Positions 34,377-44,068 are shown, counted from the first letter of the stretch. The stretch: DNA of 46,463 nt from an uncultured Clostridia bacterium (GCA_944390945.1 CALXRV010000026.1:1-46463); one strand, 5' to 3'. Translations and numbers: made by a program. Notes: a model not told the origin generated them from the sequence alone.

Positions 34377-35996
34377 TTATCGCGTATTCTTTTGCGCGGC
34401 AAGTCGTTCAAATTCTTTTTCCAGATCTTCTTTATTCTGGCAGTTGGGAGCGGCTAGTCTAGCAATCACCTCCGCCAACCGCAATTCCAAAAGGAGTTTA
34501 TCCATCTTCTCTTCTGACCTTGCCTCCAGCTGCTTTTTTTCCCAAGCGGTAAGGTTTCCCTCAAAAGGAATGAGTTTTCTGTCCTCAATCCGTAAGATGC
34601 GGGTGGCGCACCCATCAGTAAAAGTCCGGTCATGGCAAACAAACAGGATGGTTCCCTCATAGTCCACCACCATTTTTTGTAAAGCCTCGATGGCAGGCAT
34701 ATCCAGAAAGTTAGTAGGTTCGTCCAGCAAAAGCAGATTGGCCGGCGAACCAAACAGCTTGGCAAAGGCCAGCTTGACCCGTTCGCCGCCACTTAATACC
34801 GCCGCCTTTTTCAATACATCTTCCCGGCGGATCAAAAGCCTTGCCAGTATACCCCGCATGGTATGCTCGCTCTGCACCGATGTTGCCATGACATTTTCCA
34901 AAACTGTTTTATTTGAATCCAGGGCGTCCAAACTTTGTTTAAAATAGCCGATTTTTGCCTTGGGAACCACGCGAATTCCTGGTGCACCGGAGCAAATCAG
35001 CTCCATGAGCGTGGTTTTCCCTGCTCCGTTTGGTCCAACCAAAGCAGTTTTGCTCCCCCTGGGCAAAGAAAACGAAGCGTTTTCGAAGATCAGGCCCTCC
35101 CCATAGCTGAAAGTAATCTGGCTGCCCGTGACGATTTCCCGGTTGGCGGGCGGATCGGTTAAGGAAAAATCTATTCGCACCTGGGCTGCTTGCTGTGGCT
35201 TCTCCTTTACTTCCAGTTGTTCCAGACGGGATAAAATAGCATTTCGGGCGCTGTCCAGCTTCTCCCTCTTTTCTCCTGCCGCTCGTTTGTGAAGACGGGC
35301 TTCAGAATTCCCCATCCGGCTGGGCGCTTTGCGGACATTTTTGCTGGCCTGGCTCCGCTGACGAGCAGCCTTCTCCAGTCGAGATTTTTCTGAACAGTAC
35401 TGTCGGTATTCAAATTCCTGTCGCTTAAAGGCTTGTTCTCTTTGTTCATCGTAAGCGGAAAAATTACCCGTGAAAAAATGAAGATGCCCATCACGCACCT
35501 CAATGATGCGGGTACACAGTCGATTCATGACTGTTCGATCATGACTAATGAGCAATAGGGTGGGACACTGTTCCAGTATCTGGCAGCAAAACTCCACCCC
35601 ATCAGCATCCAGATTGGCAGTAGGTTCATCAGCAAAGGTTAAAAGAGAATCCTCATTCATGGCCGCCAGACCCAAACGGGTCATCTCTCCACCACTTAAG
35701 TGTTCACGAGAAAGTTTTCCCGTAAGCCCCAGTTTATGACATTTTTGCGGGTCTACTTGCTCTACGCATTCCCGAAATTGCTTGAAATAGCTCACCGGCA
35801 CCTTCCGGGTCACGCTCCCTTCGTCCGGGCTCAGTTCACCGGATAAGATATTCAGCAGAGTGGTTTTACCCGCACCGTTTACCCCGACAATACCGATATG
35901 ATCCCCTTCGTAGACGTTTAGTTTTTCAAATTCCAGGATTTTCCGTTCACCAAAATACTGGACGATATGGCTTGCAGATAACAAGATTTTGGACAT
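34377..35996 (-). CDS. ABC-F ribosomal protection ATPase (antibiotic-resistance type)
   Basis: A soluble twin-ATPase of 539 residues without membrane segments. ABC1 has Walker A GVNGAGKTT and signature LSGGEMTRLGLA; ABC2 has GPNGAGKTT, signature LSGGERVKLAFA and Walker B LLLLDEPTNFLD. They are joined by a long charged linker (about residues 200-260, the ribosome-entering antibiotic-resistance domain) and the C-terminus has only a short helix. This layout fits the Vga/Lsa/VmlR/CplR group, which removes lincosamides, pleuromutilins or streptogramin A from the ribosome; the drug range cannot be read from sequence. TAAGGAGG precedes the ATG. A long leader and a recombinase relic flank it. Confidence 0.88.
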   Translation of the reverse strand: MSKILLSASHIVQYFGERKILEFEKLNVYEGDHIGIVGVNGAGKTTLLNILSGELSPDEGSVTRKVPVSYFKQFRECVEQVDPQKCHKLGLTGKLSREHLSGGEMTRLGLAAMNEDSLLTFADEPTANLDADGVEFCCQILEQCPTLLLISHDRTVMNRLCTRIIEVRDGHLHFFTGNFSAYDEQREQAFKRQEFEYRQYCSEKSRLEKAARQRSQASKNVRKAPSRMGNSEARLHKRAAGEKREKLDSARNAILSRLEQLEVKEKPQQAAQVRIDFSLTDPPANREIVTGSQITFSYGEGLIFENASFSLPRGSKTALVGPNGAGKTTLMELICSGAPGIRVVPKAKIGYFKQSLDALDSNKTVLENVMATSVQSEHTMRGILARLLIRREDVLKKAAVLSGGERVKLAFAKLFGSPANLLLLDEPTNFLDMPAIEALQKMVVDYEGTILFVCHDRTFTDGCATRILRIEDRKLIPFEGNLTAWEKKQLEARSEEKMDKLLLELRLAEVIARLAAPNCQNKEDLEKEFERLAAQKNTR

Positions 35997-36240
35997 AAAA
36001 ATACCTCCTTAGCCTTGCAGAAGGCGCCGGAGGGCGGTTTGGACACAAAAGCCCGGAAACGTATGATGCCGCAAATTTCCAGGTCTTTCCTAAAAATGGA
36101 GAGGTCCAGCAATATCCGCCCATTTCAAGCACAAACATAGGGTCTGAGACCCCTTCTGCATTTCAGCATCTTGTTTGTGTGAAATCCTTAGCGAATGCGC
36201 ATTCTGGCTGAACCTTTCCCTTTCTTTATCATTTGCTTTC
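35997..36240 (-). promoter_or_regulatory. long structured leader of the ABC-F gene, probable attenuator
   Basis: About 235 transcribed bases precede the gene. They contain a 14-codon basic mini-ORF at 36188-36232, and a GGGTCTgAGACCC hairpin near 36141-36153. An A/T-armed stem (AAATGG / CCATTT followed by T) around 36079-36125 could be a terminator. The small hairpin GCCTT-CTGC-AAGGC abuts the gene's SD (TAAGGAGG), and an upstream CCTCC could also pair with that SD. Such leaders induce ABC-F resistance genes when a drug stalls ribosomes. Confidence 0.45.
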
Positions 36241-36269
36241 AGCATAGCATAGTTGCGGATCATTGGCAA
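36241..36269 (-). promoter_or_regulatory. promoter of the ABC-F gene
   Basis: Minus strand TTGCCA, 17 bases, TATGCT. Confidence 0.6.
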
Positions 36270-36650
36270 GCGTTTTTATCGCCCAAGCGTATATACAATT
36301 TTGCTATGCTCTTTCAAACGATCATTCCGCTCTTTGCCTTTCTCTGATACAAAATTTCAAGCGATTGTCCCCTTCCTGCACCTGCCGCACCATTCTCTGC
36401 AAAGCCTGTCATTCTGATTCCTTATTCAGCGTCCGTAGCGCCACCTTTTGGCGACCAAACATCCGAAGCGGGCTGTAGTTCCCGCTGTAAATCTCCTGCC
36501 TCCGCATACATTGTACCTATTCTTTCAGCACGGGTTCAGGTGGGCAAAAAGCCGGTATTCCTACGGCTGGCAAAGGCCAGAGATAAAACGCGTCATATCA
36601 CATCACTCGGTAATGTAAAATGCTGTTTCTCTATCTTCCACACAGCATAG
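36270..36650. other. non-coding or decayed sequence beside the ABC-F gene
   Basis: No intact gene. Short minus-strand open stretches interrupted by stops (about 36290-36490) look like decayed coding DNA but match nothing I recognise. They may be further mobile-element debris. Confidence 0.3.
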
Positions 36651-36680
36651 AAAAAGCGGGCAAGATGTCTTTGCCCGCTT
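36651..36680 (-). terminator. terminator, probably of lgt
   Basis: A 10-bp stem (AAGCGGGCAA / TTGCCCGCTT), a 7-nt loop and a minus-strand T-run, about 130 bp after the lgt stop. Confidence 0.75.
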
Positions 36681-36807
36681 CAACGCTTTCTGTCGCAACC
36701 GATCTGCCAGCCGTTAAGTTAGTTTGTTTTTAACACTTCCCTATCGGCGGTTGCTCGTCAGCCCGTCCTGTTTATTTTCCTTCCGAAATTTACGCGCTCT
36801 TGCGCAA

Positions 36808-37662
36808 TCAGTCCCTCTTTTTCTTCACGCTTTCACGGTGGCTTTTCGAACCCACTTTATGCTCAGGCGGTAACGATACATCGACTACCGGCTTTTTTTC
36901 GATTCGCCAAAGAATAATCACACCAATCACAATCCCAAGCGCAGAAACAAGCACTGCTGTACGCAGCGGTCCAATCATCAAACTGTCCGTGCGCAACTGC
37001 TCGATAAAGAAACGACCGATGGAATAGAAAATCAGATAATCGGCAAACACCGTCCCGATCCGATGTGGTCGGCGGATCAGCCAGACCAGGAAGAGAAAAA
37101 TCAGCGCATCCCAGATCGATTCATAAAGAAATGTCGGATGATGATAAGCGCCGTCCGCGTAAACCTGCAGCGGGACCCAGGACCAGAACGAACCGGGTTC
37201 AATCACCGGCCCAAACGCCTCTGCATTGGCAAAATTTCCCCAGCGGCCAATCGCCTGCCCCAAAATGAGCGACGGTGCGATGATATCTGCCCAGCGCAGA
37301 AAATCCTGCTTTTTATGACGGCAATAAAGCAATAAAACGATTACGCCTGCAATTACACCGCCATGGATAGCTAAACCGCCTTTCCAAATCTTCAAGATCA
37401 TCTCCGGATACTGCGCATAATACTGCCAGCGGAAGATGACATAATACAACCGTGCGCCAATAACAGCCGACGGGATCAGCAACAAAAGGAGATCGATCAA
37501 ATCATCAGGATTCAAATGCTGACGCACCGTCTCACGATAAGCAAGCGCAATACCGATCAGCATGCCAATGCTGATGATGATGCCATACCAGCGGACAGCA
37601 AATGGCCCAAGCTGAAATGCAACCGTGCCCAATACAGCGCCTGTGCGCATCGCAAGCTCCAT
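36808..37662 (-). CDS. lgt: prolipoprotein diacylglyceryl transferase
   Basis: Transfers diacylglycerol from phosphatidylglycerol to the lipobox cysteine of prolipoproteins, such as the one at 2823-3365. It has 284 residues and seven membrane segments. The essential motifs are GGLAIHGGVIAG and the signature GRWGNFANAEAFG. The C-terminus is a basic cytoplasmic tail (HRESVKKKRD). GGAGG six bases before ATG 37662. It is monocistronic. Confidence 0.96.
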   Translation of the reverse strand: MELAMRTGAVLGTVAFQLGPFAVRWYGIIISIGMLIGIALAYRETVRQHLNPDDLIDLLLLLIPSAVIGARLYYVIFRWQYYAQYPEMILKIWKGGLAIHGGVIAGVIVLLLYCRHKKQDFLRWADIIAPSLILGQAIGRWGNFANAEAFGPVIEPGSFWSWVPLQVYADGAYHHPTFLYESIWDALIFLFLVWLIRRPHRIGTVFADYLIFYSIGRFFIEQLRTDSLMIGPLRTAVLVSALGIVIGVIILWRIEKKPVVDVSLPPEHKVGSKSHRESVKKKRD

Positions 37663-37821
37663 ATTCCACCTCCGGAAATTCGGGAATAATCCCCACTTTC
37701 AAAAAATACATCCAGACAGGCAAGAGCGCTCTTTCCTGCCATCGCCTGGGCAATGGAGAAAACCTGGGTTTTATTTTAACATAAACTGCTGTTGATTTCG
37801 ATAGCATCCAGCAGTTTTTTC

Positions 37822-37830
37822 TGTTATAAT
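37822..37830 (+). promoter_or_regulatory. extended -10 promoter of the Eis-like gene
   Basis: TGTTATAAT, a perfect extended -10 (TGnTATAAT) without a clear -35, about 65 bases before ATG 37894. Confidence 0.35.
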
Positions 37831-37893
37831 TTGATTAAATTTGTATCGGCGGAATCAGACATTTTCTGCGTATCGAAAAACGGGGGGCTGCCC

Positions 37894-38802
37894 ATGATCA
37901 TCCGTTATGCACGAAAACAGGATTCACCCCAGGTGAAACGCCTATGGGCTGCGGCATTTGGCGATGAAGAACCATATTTTTCCTGGTATTTCCGGGAAAT
38001 TTTCCGCCCGCAACGCACACTGGCTGTGTTCGACGGTCAGGAAATGCTGGCCTGCCTGCAGCTTGCGCCTTATACTCTCTCCTTGCACAGTCAGCCTTTG
38101 CCCGTCGCATATCTTGTCGGGGTCACCACTGCAGAAGCATTTCGGCACCAAGGGATCGGGCACCGTTTGCTGCATTACGCGTTGGCAGAACTAGCGGCCA
38201 GCAAATTTCAGCTCGCGCTTCTTTATACAGATATCCCAGCATATTATGCGCCGCTGGGCTTTACGCAATGCTACACCTTACGCCAGCTTATCTTTTCCGC
38301 AGACGATGGTGAGCTGCCGGCCGGCTGGCAGGATTATCCGTTCACTACAACCAGCATTCGTCATCTAAACAACATCTACCAAAAAATGTGCAGTGAATTT
38401 GATGGTTTTCTTTTGCGGAATGAAAATAACTGGCGTTCTTTTCTGGGCGAACATTTCAGCGAGGGTGGCGGCATCCTGGCGACAGACCATTCCTATCTGC
38501 TCTGGACCAAAGATAAGGAAATACTCCGGTTGCGCGAACTTGGTTTTCTTGATCGCAAATCCCTGCAGCACAGCCTGGAATTTGCGCAACGTTTTGCTGC
38601 AGCGCGGGGCTGCAGCCATCTGCAATGGCTGGCGCCACAAAACATTCCGTTGATTCGTCAGCGCTCTGAGACAGCATTCCCCTGGGTTATGGCACGCTGT
38701 CTAAGTCAATCGGAAAACATGGATCCGGAAACCATTGCGGCTGAGACGCGCCGAATGCTTGGCGCGCCAGATAAAAAACTGTGGATCAATGAAATGACTT
38801 GA
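37894..38802 (+). CDS. Eis-like N-acetyltransferase
   Basis: A 302-residue protein with an N-terminal GNAT domain: VAYLVGVTTAEAFRHQGIGHRLLHYAL holds motif A with RxxGxG (HQGIGH), and YYAPLGF is motif B. A longer C-terminal part follows, the arrangement of the Eis/YobR group (two GNAT folds plus a sterol-carrier-like tail), here shorter than the roughly 400 residues of Eis. The substrate is unknown; Eis itself acetylates amines on aminoglycosides and proteins. GGGGGG lies six bases before the ATG. Confidence 0.8.
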   Translation: MIIRYARKQDSPQVKRLWAAAFGDEEPYFSWYFREIFRPQRTLAVFDGQEMLACLQLAPYTLSLHSQPLPVAYLVGVTTAEAFRHQGIGHRLLHYALAELAASKFQLALLYTDIPAYYAPLGFTQCYTLRQLIFSADDGELPAGWQDYPFTTTSIRHLNNIYQKMCSEFDGFLLRNENNWRSFLGEHFSEGGGILATDHSYLLWTKDKEILRLRELGFLDRKSLQHSLEFAQRFAAARGCSHLQWLAPQNIPLIRQRSETAFPWVMARCLSQSENMDPETIAAETRRMLGAPDKKLWINEMT

Positions 38803-38841
38803 CGCCGTTTCATCCTGGAATCAAAACAGCCCGGCATACAG

Positions 38842-38879
38842 GCAGACGGCAGGCATGATAGCCTGCCGTCTGCTTTTTT
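38842..38879 (+). terminator. terminator of the Eis-like gene
   Basis: A perfect 13-bp stem (GCAGACGGCAGGC / GCCTGCCGTCTGC), a 6-nt loop, six T. Confidence 0.9.
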
Positions 38880-38886
38880 CCCAGGA

Positions 38887-40212
<1,326 letters not shown>

Positions 40213-40241
40213 CTATCCGCAACCAATATTTTCCTCTGCCA

Positions 40242-40270
40242 TATCATATGCGGTATCACACCCATTGTGC
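40242..40270 (-). promoter_or_regulatory. sigma-K type promoter of the collagen-like gene
   Basis: Minus strand GCAC, 16 bases, CATATGATA. The known sigma-K consensus has AC about 16 bases before CATAnnnTA; this is a full match. Transcription would start about 58 bases before the ATG. Confidence 0.65.
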
Positions 40271-40291
40271 GGACAATCCTGCTGTAGCAAG

Positions 40292-41368
40292 TCAATCGCT
40301 GATCGTAGCAAAAAACGCTTCATTGTAGCGTACTGCTGGTGCATCCGGCTTTATTTTTGCAGCCTGCATGTGGCACTTCCGCGCTGCAGCAATATTACCC
40401 AGCCGATAATAGCAGACGCAAAGCTGCATATAGGGCGTATACCCGATATGATCCAGATTGAGAAACGCACCGCTCTCAATCTCAGCATGGCAATTAAGAG
40501 CGCTCTCATACCAGAAGATAGCTGCAGCATATTTTCCCTGCTGAAAAAGGTGCCGCCCAATTTCACAGCAAATCCCGGCACGCGGCGCCGCTTCTGCCAA
40601 ACTCTGCAACAGCACTTGCAGCGCCAGCCCTCCTTTTCCACAAGCTTCCAGACAAAATGCGAATAGAGGATATGCATCCAGCCTATTTTCCAGCCAGCCG
40701 TCCGGCATGGCTAAAAATGTTTGGAAAGCAGCGGCTGCCTCTTCATAGCGGTGATGATAATACAGCTCTCTTGCATAATAATATTGTTCCCGCGGTGTCA
40801 AAACCGCTCCGGCATGCAACTGCTTCTCATAAATCCTTAAGTTACGATCCGGATCACCAGCCTTTTGCTTGTGGTGTTCAACAATCACTGTCTCCGCATG
40901 CAGGACAGTGCCTGCCACTGCAATCGCCTCATGCACCGCGCCTTTCCAGCTGAAGCCGGCATGGTTTTTGATCAGCCGTTCACGTTCGTAAATAAAACTG
41001 GGGGCACCTTGCGCATCAAATGTGACATGATAAGGCATTTTTACCGCATTTACATCCGGCGTCAATTTTTCCTTTAATGCCATCAGTGCCGTTTGGCTGG
41101 CCGGCGGCAGCACATCATCTGCATCTAGCCAAAACAGATAATCCATTGTTCCCTGCGCAAAGGAAAAATTGCGTGCTGCAGAAAAATCGTCGCACCAGAC
41201 AAAGTCATATACTTTTTCCGTATATCGACGCGCAATTTCTCGTGTCATATCCTGTGAACCAGTATCCACAATGATAATCTCATCCACTGCCGCCGCCACG
41301 CTTTCCAGGCAACGCGCCAGCACATCTTCTTCATCACGCACGATCATGCACAAGCTGATAGTTGCCAT
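40292..41368 (-). CDS. family 2 glycosyltransferase with TPR-like tail
   Basis: A 358-residue protein. The N-terminal GT-A domain starts ISLCMIVRDEEDVLARCLES, has EIIIVDTGSQDMT and the metal/sugar-nucleotide motif WLDADD (near residue 81), then GFSWKGAVHEAI. The C-terminal half is helical with TPR-like repeats (e.g. YYHHRYEEAAAAFQTFL, LFQQGKYAAAIFWYESAL). This build is seen in peptide and protein glycosyltransferases such as SunS. It lies 16 bp after the coat gene and just upstream of the collagen-like gene, so glycosylation of that protein is a reasonable inference. AGGAG precedes the ATG. Confidence 0.85.
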   Translation of the reverse strand: MATISLCMIVRDEEDVLARCLESVAAAVDEIIIVDTGSQDMTREIARRYTEKVYDFVWCDDFSAARNFSFAQGTMDYLFWLDADDVLPPASQTALMALKEKLTPDVNAVKMPYHVTFDAQGAPSFIYERERLIKNHAGFSWKGAVHEAIAVAGTVLHAETVIVEHHKQKAGDPDRNLRIYEKQLHAGAVLTPREQYYYARELYYHHRYEEAAAAFQTFLAMPDGWLENRLDAYPLFAFCLEACGKGGLALQVLLQSLAEAAPRAGICCEIGRHLFQQGKYAAAIFWYESALNCHAEIESGAFLNLDHIGYTPYMQLCVCYYRLGNIAAARKCHMQAAKIKPDAPAVRYNEAFFATISD

Positions 41369-41384
41369 ATCGTTCTCCTGTCTA

Positions 41385-42002
41385 TTACAGTTTATACAGC
41401 ATCAGATAGCCAAGGAAACTGTTGAGCTGCACAGTACTTTGCAGCAACATGCGTAAGACAGAGGGTTCCTGCACACGGATCATCATACTTTTTCCCAGCC
41501 GCAGCGGCTCGCCACTGCCTGTTGCAGTCGCACTGTCGACATACAGGGGTTCTGTCTGCTGGTCAATCTGCGGACGGATCGTGACGACACCCGTCCCCCC
41601 TGCTTCCGCCATCAGGGAATAACTGAGCAGATAATCGCCGCAGGCCAGTTCCAGCGTCGTCTCATCCTGCTTGGTTATGCAACTGCTATCATTGTTAAGC
41701 AGCACGCTATAACGCAAGTACTCTTCAGTCTGCGGCGTCACCGGTAAATTCTGCGGCAGTAAAAGATAAGAAGCATAAGCTTCCGTACCACCCTGGCAAG
41801 GATACGGCGAGCACGGATAAGGAGGACATGGGCGCGGAGGACAGGGACGCGGAGGACAGGGACGCGGAGGGCATGGCTGCTGGGGGCAGGGCGTGCAAGG
41901 GGGCGTCTCCGGGCAACGCGTCATGCCGCCGACACAATTCACGCTGTCCTGCTGCCAGCAATACGGCTCCTGATAGACCGTGCAATTACATTTTGAAGTC
42001 AT
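41385..42002 (-). CDS. Cys-Pro-rich spore coat/exosporium protein
   Basis: A 205-residue protein. The N-terminal 70 residues are Cys-rich, with a run of CPPRP-type pentapeptides (CPPRPCPPRPCPPYPCSPYP, about 43-69) suited to disulfide cross-linking. Residues 75-205 form a beta-rich domain (LACGDYLLSYSLMAEAGG, VVTIRPQI) resembling the trimeric TNF-like C-terminal domain of BclA, a weak likeness. GAGGTGG precedes ATG 42002; a GTG three codons earlier is too close. The gene is the first of a pair with the glycosyltransferase and has a sigma-K type promoter. Confidence 0.7.
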   Translation of the reverse strand: MTSKCNCTVYQEPYCWQQDSVNCVGGMTRCPETPPCTPCPQQPCPPRPCPPRPCPPRPCPPYPCSPYPCQGGTEAYASYLLLPQNLPVTPQTEEYLRYSVLLNNDSSCITKQDETTLELACGDYLLSYSLMAEAGGTGVVTIRPQIDQQTEPLYVDSATATGSGEPLRLGKSMMIRVQEPSVLRMLLQSTVQLNSFLGYLMLYKL

Positions 42003-42052
42003 ATCTACCACCTCAATCCTTATTTCAGGCAGACTCTTCCGCCTGCTTATCC

Positions 42053-42081
42053 CATCTTATGCTGGTAAAAACAATCGGTGC
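42053..42081 (-). promoter_or_regulatory. sigma-K type promoter of the coat-glycosyltransferase pair
   Basis: Minus strand GCAC, 16 bases, CATAAGATG. Same -35 and spacing as at 40242-40270; the last -10 base departs from CATAnnnTA. Confidence 0.55.
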
Positions 42082-42191
42082 AGCCGGTAGGAGGCAATTG
42101 GCGACCAGAGGCAAAAATATCCGGCAAATCAAAACGCAGCCACCTAGATACCCTCAGCTGCCGCGGCAAAAAGGGTAAATTGCAGATACAG

Positions 42192-42232
42192 AAATAACAG
42201 CAGGACCTGCCGTATTACCGGCAGGTCCTGCT
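42192..42232 (-). terminator. terminator of the second acetyltransferase gene
   Basis: A perfect 14-bp stem (AGCAGGACCTGCCG / CGGCAGGTCCTGCT) with a 6-nt loop and a minus-strand tail GTTATTT. Confidence 0.8.
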
Positions 42233-42279
42233 AGGTCATCGTATAGTTGTTATGCGTCGTGATCGCCATTCCCCTGCCA

Positions 42280-42816
42280 CTACTGCTCCCTGACCGGAGC
42301 GGTCGTTTGGCGGATCTGCAGGAATTGCGCCTTTGTCATGCCATACCATTTTACATCATGAAGTCTTCCCCGAATGGCGATCTGCTGAAAAGGACCTTCT
42401 TGCGGCAAAAAGCCATAGCGCTCATTAAAGCGGATGGTCGCGTCATTCTCTACTGAAGTATACATATAGATCCGCACCAGACCTACCTCATTAAAGGCAA
42501 ACCGCAGAAGCAGATCAGTTGCCAGCATCGCATAGCCCCTGCCGCGCGCCGCTGGCAACAGAGCGATCGCAAATTCCGCAGCAGCGGTTGCGGGATCAAT
42601 ATCTTTTAGTGCAACGAGACCCAAAAAATCATCTACATCATCTGACAGCACACGATAAATATTTCCCGCAACATACAATGCGGAAAAGATGAACTGCTCT
42701 ACTTCCCGTCGTGTCGGCATAATGTCATCACCAGCAAAAAAACACCTGTTTTCTGCATCCTGCAGCCAGTTTAAGATATGATCAGTATCTGAAAAATCCA
42801 ATTCGCGCAAATGCAT
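42280..42816 (-). CDS. GNAT family N-acetyltransferase (RimJ/RimL-like)
   Basis: A 178-residue protein of the RimJ/RimL type. Features are MHLRELDFSDTDHILNWLQD, the acetyl-CoA motif LLPAARGRGYAMLATDLLLRFAF (RGRGYA) and NDATIRFNERYGF. The substrate is unknown; location among spore-surface genes raises the option of a sugar or protein modification in the spore coat. GGGGAGG nine bases before ATG 42816 decides the start. It is divergent from cotJA; no sigma-K type site was found on its own side. Confidence 0.85.
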   Translation of the reverse strand: MHLRELDFSDTDHILNWLQDAENRCFFAGDDIMPTRREVEQFIFSALYVAGNIYRVLSDDVDDFLGLVALKDIDPATAAAEFAIALLPAARGRGYAMLATDLLLRFAFNEVGLVRIYMYTSVENDATIRFNERYGFLPQEGPFQQIAIRGRLHDVKWYGMTKAQFLQIRQTTAPVREQ

Positions 42817-42887
42817 CCTGCACAACCTCCCCATTTCTTTTTCGCTTCCCGGCAAGCCGTTCCTGCCTGCTTTTCCCCACCCGCTGC

Positions 42888-42916
42888 GCACCTCCCGTCA
42901 AGTTGTTCATATGCTG
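42888..42916 (+). promoter_or_regulatory. sigma-K/E type promoter of cotJABC
   Basis: GCAC, 16 bases, CATATGCTG. It shares the -35 and spacing of the two other spore-surface promoters. In Bacillus the cotJ operon is read by sigma-E, whose -10 is similar; no good sigma-E -35 is placed here. Confidence 0.55.
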
Positions 42917-42947
42917 TGGATGAGAAAAAACACAAGGAGGTATTCCA

Positions 42948-43148
42948 ATGACTGAACGTCAAAGCTGCAGTGGTGTAATCATGCCTTGCGCGGATGGCTG
43001 CGTAAAAGCCGGGTATGCATTTGTCGCCACACAGGATGTCGATCGCTTTTATGATTATGAATCCGCTTTTGTCAGCGGCACCGTATTCCCAGATCTTTCC
43101 ATCCCCAAAGGCAAGTACGGCCCGATGGAAAACTTCAGCGAAAAATAA
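42948..43148 (+). CDS. cotJA: spore coat protein CotJA
   Basis: A 66-residue inner coat component. Family features are PCADGCVKAGYAFVATQDVD and VFPDLSIPKGKYGP. It is needed with CotJC for coat incorporation in Bacillus. AAGGAGG precedes the ATG. It is the first gene of cotJABC, with 12 bp to cotJB. Confidence 0.93.
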   Translation: MTERQSCSGVIMPCADGCVKAGYAFVATQDVDRFYDYESAFVSGTVFPDLSIPKGKYGPMENFSEK

Positions 43149-43160
43149 GGAGGGATTGGC

Positions 43161-43412
43161 ATGACGCAGGAGCAAAGTGCACTTATGTTGCGCATTCAGC
43201 AGCTGGGGCTGACGATGGATGATCTTGGCCAATACTTGGATACACACCCGGCGGATAGCTTCGCTATCGAACGCTACCAGATGACGGCAGAGCAGTATAA
43301 AAAGCTCAGCATGGAATATAGTGCGGCATACGGTCCACTGCTGCAAATGTACAGCACTGCAGATAGTGATACCTGGCTGTGGGCAGAAACCGCTTTTCCC
43401 TGGAACGATTGA
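43161..43412 (+). CDS. cotJB: spore coat protein CotJB
   Basis: An 83-residue helical protein with the CotJB pattern LMLRIQQLGLTMDDLGQYLD, an HP-rich turn, and the end WLWAETAFPW. It acts with CotJA and CotJC in the coat. AAGGAGG precedes the ATG; cotJC follows after 12 bp. Confidence 0.93.
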   Translation: MTQEQSALMLRIQQLGLTMDDLGQYLDTHPADSFAIERYQMTAEQYKKLSMEYSAAYGPLLQMYSTADSDTWLWAETAFPWND

Positions 43413-43424
43413 GGAGGTGCGCTT

Positions 43425-43997
43425 ATGTGGATTTATGAAAAAAAGCTACAGTATCCGGTCAGTGTTTCCGGAACCAATCCCCAGCTGGCAAAAATGCTAT
43501 TGAGCCAATATGGCGGACCGGACGGCGAGCTGTCCGCAGCGCTGCGCTATTTGAATCAGCGCTATACGATGCCCACCAGCCGTACCCAGGGCCTGCTGAC
43601 AGATATCGGAACAGAAGAACTGGCACATCTTGAGATGATTGCCACGCTTGCCTACAAACTGACAAAAGATGCAGATTTGGATGAAATCATTGCCGGCAGC
43701 ATGGGTGGTTCATTTGTCGATCATGGAAAAGGGCTGTTCTATGTAGATGCCAATTCCAACCCTTGGACCGCTACCTACATCCAGAATAAAAACGACCCGA
43801 TCGCAGATCTGCAGGAAGACATGGCGGCTGAACAAAAAGCACGCGCAACCTATAACCATCTGATGGATATGACCGATGACCCCCGTGTGCTTGATGTGTT
43901 GCGCTTCCTGCGCGAACGCGAAATCGTACATTTCCAGCGTTTCGGCGAAGCGCTGGTGCAGGTACAGGAAACCTACTCCTGCCGGAAAGTGTTCTGA
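43425..43997 (+). CDS. cotJC: spore coat manganese catalase CotJC
   Basis: A 190-residue member of the dimanganese catalase family in a ferritin-like four-helix bundle. The carboxylate/histidine ligands are visible in IGTEELAHLEMIATL (ExxH) and in the later helix REREIVHFQRFGEAL (ExxxH context). It is shorter than free Mn-catalases (about 270) but normal for CotJC. It would remove hydrogen peroxide at the spore surface. GAGGAGG precedes the ATG. Confidence 0.95.
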   Translation: MWIYEKKLQYPVSVSGTNPQLAKMLLSQYGGPDGELSAALRYLNQRYTMPTSRTQGLLTDIGTEELAHLEMIATLAYKLTKDADLDEIIAGSMGGSFVDHGKGLFYVDANSNPWTATYIQNKNDPIADLQEDMAAEQKARATYNHLMDMTDDPRVLDVLRFLREREIVHFQRFGEALVQVQETYSCRKVF

Positions 43998-44027
43998 TCA
44001 ACTTCCAGCTTCACCTGCTGCACTACA

Positions 44028-44063
44028 TGAAAAACATTCCGGCAAAAGCCGGAATGTTTTTCA
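44028..44063 (+). terminator. terminator of cotJABC
   Basis: A 16-bp stem (TGAAAAACATTCCGGC / GCCGGAATGTTTTTCA) with loop AAAA and A/T-rich base; it can act both ways. Confidence 0.85.
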
Positions 44064-44068
44064 CGTAA

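Noticed and set aside
33932..36310. TTGCTATGCT at 33943 and 36301 as ends of an inserted element
   Set aside because: Only ten bases are shared, one copy is part of a terminator and the other resembles a -10 box; not enough for attachment sites.
37784..37820. Hairpin AACTGCTG/CAGCAGTT with T-run before the Eis-like gene
   Set aside because: No plus-strand transcript precedes it and the loop is long; possibly chance, so not listed as a terminator.
42905..42940. Sigma-E promoter for cotJABC
   Set aside because: A TCATATG -35 would put the -10 and transcription start on the ribosome site; the sigma-K type site fits better.
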